A stretch of 64,000 nucleotides of DNA from the NCBI GenBank assembly GCA_022702545.1, contig JAHRBC010000006.1, positions 372,001-436,000 on the forward strand. The letters run 5' to 3'. The notes under the pieces are model-generated. The model was not told the origin of the DNA. It did not search any database and saw only the letters and a list, made by a program, of their open reading frames with translations. Source of the DNA: Phycomyces nitens (lineage: Eukaryota; Mucoromycota; Mucoromycetes; Mucorales; Phycomycetaceae). Made by a program: the position numbers and the translations under genes. Below are positions 60,833 through 64,000 of the stretch, in pieces; position 1 is the first letter of the stretch, and every line of letters begins with the position of its first letter.

Positions 60833-62023
60833 ATGGGCTTCCATATGAACTCATCCTGCAGCGAAAGAAAATTTATTGAAAAGAAGAAGCAAAAGAACTC
60901 GGCTTCCAAATACGACTTTGTAAAAGTGCGGGTACACCTCTCTGAACAACATTACTATGTCCTTTCAAGATTCTTGCTTTGCCGTATGCTCATGGCAGCA
61001 AGAATCAAATACGGACATGCCCTAAGGATCGCACTTGATCTAAAGAAAAGACTGGTTGACAAAGCTCAGCTCAACGTAACCCAAAAAGATCTACAAAATG
61101 AATTATTCGATTTATTCCAACAGCACGGATATGGGTCTGAACATGTCCAATGGTACAGAACCATGGCAAGGTATATCTACAGCCAATACTGGCTCTAGTC
61201 AATAGACCTAATAGAAGCACCTTAGCTTTCATCATCAGCGGATTCCACTTGTGATTCTGGTGGCAGGCACCAGTTCCACAGGGAAATCAAGTATTGCAAC
61301 TTATTTGTCCGAACGACTAAACCTGTCGTCAGTACTAAAGACAGATGTTGTCTATGATTTGATGCACACAATTATGGAGTGAGTGAAATATGAAATATGA
61401 AATACTAGTCAATGTAGCCTCTCCTGAGACTCTATTTCTCTACTTCAATATCTATCTTGCTGTAGCGGCACAACTCCTTCTTCGTTGTGGACCCAAGACA
61501 CAGATGATGTTATAGATCTTTTAGAAAATGAATGTAAATTGGTCTGCAGAGGTAAGAGCAATATAATATTCAATATATTGGTCCTAACCACATTATGAAA
61601 GGTCTGGATTCTGACGTCTGCAAGTCTGTTACAGACGGAAAGTCCATCATAATCGAAGGCGATCTAGTGAATCACAAATTACTGGATCATATGCATCGAT
61701 TCGTAGACCAAAGCCAGACAGTCATAATTGCACCCTTTTTACTGACCATCTCTGAGCCAGACATACACCGGCAGTTGGTTGATGAAACCTGTATGACCCC
61801 AGACAAGAGTGAAAAGAGATTTGAACGCATTGAAGCATGGCAGGATTCTTTGTTGGCCACCAACAAGGAAAGACAGACGAATCCCACAGACCACCTACCT
61901 CTATTCAACGTCATTCAAGTGAATATGGAGCATTTGCAACGGTCAATTGATGTCATTCAGGGCATCGTTCTTGACCGCATTGCCGCCACAATGAAGAATC
62001 TGTCATCCAAGCCAACCGAATAA
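60833..62023 (+). CDS. 2-phosphoglycerate-kinase-like P-loop protein
   Basis: Four exons: 60833-61170, 61226-61378, 61466-61551, 61602-62023; 332 residues, start uncertain (an upstream exon is possible). The first domain is ATP-cone-like (YDFVKVRVHLSEQHYYVLSR, RIALDLKKRLVD, QHGYG), then the linker FHHQRIPLVILVAG. The P-loop is GTSSTGKS (G-x4-G-K-S) with STGKSSIATYLSERL. Downstream SVLKTDVVYDLM and KSIIIEGDLVN match the base- and phosphate-binding blocks of archaeal 2-phosphoglycerate kinase and its plant and fungal homologues. Archaeal enzymes make 2,3-bisphosphoglycerate. In eukaryotes the substrate is not settled. It is convergent with cullin-4, with 127 bases between the stops. Confidence 0.78.
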
Positions 62024-62150
62024 AACAATTGAAGCCTCTGTATGATTTATATAAAGTGGTGATTTATTGTGTGTGTATCTTTTATCTATTATAGATAAAT
62101 ATTAATAGCTAACCTTGAGTAAAAAAATAAAAAAAAGAAAGATTTATAGA

Positions 62151-64000
62151 CTATGTGCTGTAAATATAGGTCGAATTATCATATTCATCGCGCGTCAAGA
62201 AATCCCTAAAACACAATATAACAATTAGTTTATGAATCTTGCGATTAATTTTCCAAGAATACTTACTTTTCAATAAGAGACTCGATACGCTTCTTGATGT
62301 CAGAGGCCTACAAGAATGGTTAGTTGGGATCCAGGACCCAGATTTCCCTCCTCTATGGCTTACATTGATTGGGAATTTAAGGATAGCAAACAATTCATTC
62401 ACCAGGGCTCCATGAGTAAGCTTATTCTTGGCCTTCATGATACGAACAATGGCAGCATCGATCTATAGCACATAAAAGGGGTCAATATGTAATGCACTCT
62501 AATTTCACCCCAATGGCTTGCCTGGCATTGTCGATTGAACAATACGCTGTTCTCTGTATCTTTATTCTCCTCGGTTGATGTATCACTGATGATCGGACTG
62601 ATCTTGACACGAGGACGGGGAGCAGAAAAGTCTGCATTATATGTAAAGACATCTGTATTCTTGACCTCTATTCCAGGAGGTGTCTTTATCAACACTTGGA
62701 ACTGTCCACACGCCAAGGACTGCAGCACCCGTCGAAGTTCCTTTTGATCTTCAAATGCATGTTATTTACTAATCACTTTATATTCAAAGTTACCTATTCC
62801 AGTGGCAGTTGCGATTTCTGAGAAACTAATCGCCTCCTTTGACTCGTCATTGAATAGAAACAAGACGATCGATTGGAATAAACTAGTCGAAAGTTCTTTT
62901 ACGCCTCGAGAGAATCTTACCCGAAGGATACATTGACCCAAGGCGTTGTGCCAAGTAAGTTTTTTACCCTTGAATTTCGAAACATAAAACTCTTTAAACA
63001 TCTCCTGGGATGCTGCCAGCTATAAGTGAGCAATGAATGGTAAGTATTTTGATAAGATGTGAATACATTTATTTACCTTTGGTGGTAGAATTGCCTCGTG
63101 CTTTGGAGTATTGGGCCATGCACTGGATGTCAGTATAATGACATTCATCGTCTTATCATACACATCGGTATCAATTGTGGCTTCCTTTAAAGATCTAGAA
63201 TCAGTATTGTTATGTGCAAGTATCTTATTTACCCTGAATTCAGCCTGGAGTTCAGAAGAAATCGACATGTCTTTGAACATGGTTTCCAAATCCTTTGTGA
63301 AATCCGGCCCACACTCTATTCAATGCAATGCATTAGCCACAGGGTGCAAACATGCAAAATATCTTTTTTAGATTGTCTTTACCTGCTTTAAGTCTGGTTA
63401 TCATGCTCTTTTCAGCATCTTCTGATACATCAAATGTAGACAAGAGTCTTCGGGCAAAAAACCTTCTGTAAAAGGCCTCAAAGATGTCCTTGCCTTTGGA
63501 TAATGATAAAACCAATTCAATAAGTCTATATCATAAAAGGGGTCATACAGAACCTACTTTGAGTAAACCTAAATATGGCGAGGGCGTTGTCCAGCACTTT
63601 ATCCATATCAATCTCTGCTTTTTTCTAATAATAGGATAAGTGCCTCTCAAGGTGTGTCTTTCTTTGCCATCAACTTACCTTTTCGCTCATCCTTAGTTTT
63701 GAATCAATGTATTTAGCTACTAATTCTGCAGGCTTGTTGTGTCTGGAATTGATGAATATTTCAAAGCTCTCCTTTAACGTGTTTCCAAACGCAACATTGT
63801 TTTCAAAGCATTGGTCCATAATTTTGTCTGCTCTTTCTTTTCTGTCCAGCAATGTAACAATCATGGTGCTATCATTTGCAGGATCCTTGATAAATTCTAT
63901 GCCTCGTTTCTATAAAGCACATTATCAGAAATTCAGGCCAAGAATACCAGAGATTGTTTGATTATTATTATTTTTTACCTTTATGTAGCTACCGAATGTT
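62151..64000 (-). CDS. CUL4: cullin-4, C-terminal part (cut by window edge)
   Basis: Eleven exons visible: 64000-63979, 63909-63679, 63624-63569, 63525-63383, 63315-63233, 63184-63077, 63019-62794, 62748-62522, 62462-62364, 62307-62267, 62205-62151. The intron at 62521-62463 has a GC donor (CAG|GCAAGC). The partial product of about 430 residues aligns end to end with animal CUL4: FGSYIK, ESFEIFINSRHNKPAELVAK, GKDIFEAFYRRFFARRLL, CGPDFTKDLETMFKDM, FKEFYVSKFKGKKLTW, LFQSIVLFLFND, ELRRVLQSLACG, then the neddylation segment IDAAIVRIMKAKNKL (NEDD8-acceptor Lys in IVRIMK), and the winged-helix end DIKKRIESLIEKDFLTRDE. Cullin-4 scaffolds the DDB1-Rbx1 ubiquitin ligase in DNA repair, replication licensing and chromatin. 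The N-terminal, DDB1-binding half lies beyond 64000. Confidence 0.93.

Overview
This is nuclear DNA of a filamentous fungus, most likely an early-diverging one (Mucoromycota, mucoralean type). The evidence is: AT-rich intergenic DNA full of TA and ATT microsatellites; many genes split by short GT-AG introns of about 45-110 bases with clear branch sites; and a gene set that mixes fungal families (Tos4-like FHA protein, fungal-type CSL factor, Syt1/PSD-like ARF-GEF, SGNH type II membrane protein) with genes often lost in yeasts (gamma-SNAP, cullin-4, AGTRAP-like, 2-phosphoglycerate-kinase-like). The genus assignment is inference. I rebuilt the exon structures by hand from splice sites. In every complete multi-exon model below the summed exon length is a multiple of three and the frame stays open.

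Layout. 1-300: 5' part of an unknown minus-strand gene. 945-5151: a 4.2 kb element with ~150 bp terminal inverted repeats and no recognisable transposase. 5.6-7.4 kb: CSL transcription factor. 7.9-12.2 kb: an 829-base inverted duplication whose right arm is the 3' end of an ARF-GEF gene (11.7-14.4 kb). Then FHA protein (14.6-15.9), gamma-SNAP (16.2-17.9) and AN1 zinc-finger protein (18.7-19.9), all on minus. Divergent from these is the U2 snRNP A' protein (20.5-21.4, plus). Then F-box/WD40 (22.5-24.0, minus), mitochondrial Trp-tRNA synthetase (25.5-26.9, plus), neutral sphingomyelinase-like (26.9-28.5, minus), ALAD (28.6-29.6, minus), Sac3/GANP-like (31.2-32.0, plus), a large PH-LRR protein (32.7-36.8, minus) and an AGTRAP-like membrane protein (38.1-39.1, plus).

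From 39.15 to 47.7 kb I see no convincing gene; the main structure is a ~0.9 kb foldback element at 39.94-40.85 kb. The right part carries a small conserved-looking ORF (47.7-48.1, minus), TFIIH subunit SSL1/p44 (49.2-50.7, plus), an F-box protein (51.0-51.8, plus), an SGNH type II membrane protein (52.0-54.2, minus), a small single-pass protein (56.9-57.5, minus), an LEA2-like membrane protein (57.9-59.8, minus), a 2-phosphoglycerate-kinase-like P-loop protein (60.8-62.0, plus) and cullin-4, cut by the right edge (62.15-64.0, minus).

The genes are ordinary housekeeping, trafficking and ubiquitin-system genes with no shared pathway cluster. The accessory signal is structural: three independent inverted duplications of very different age. 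One of them copies the last two exons of the ARF-GEF almost perfectly and gives them a new in-frame ATG. That ARF-GEF also has an eroded Sec7 domain.
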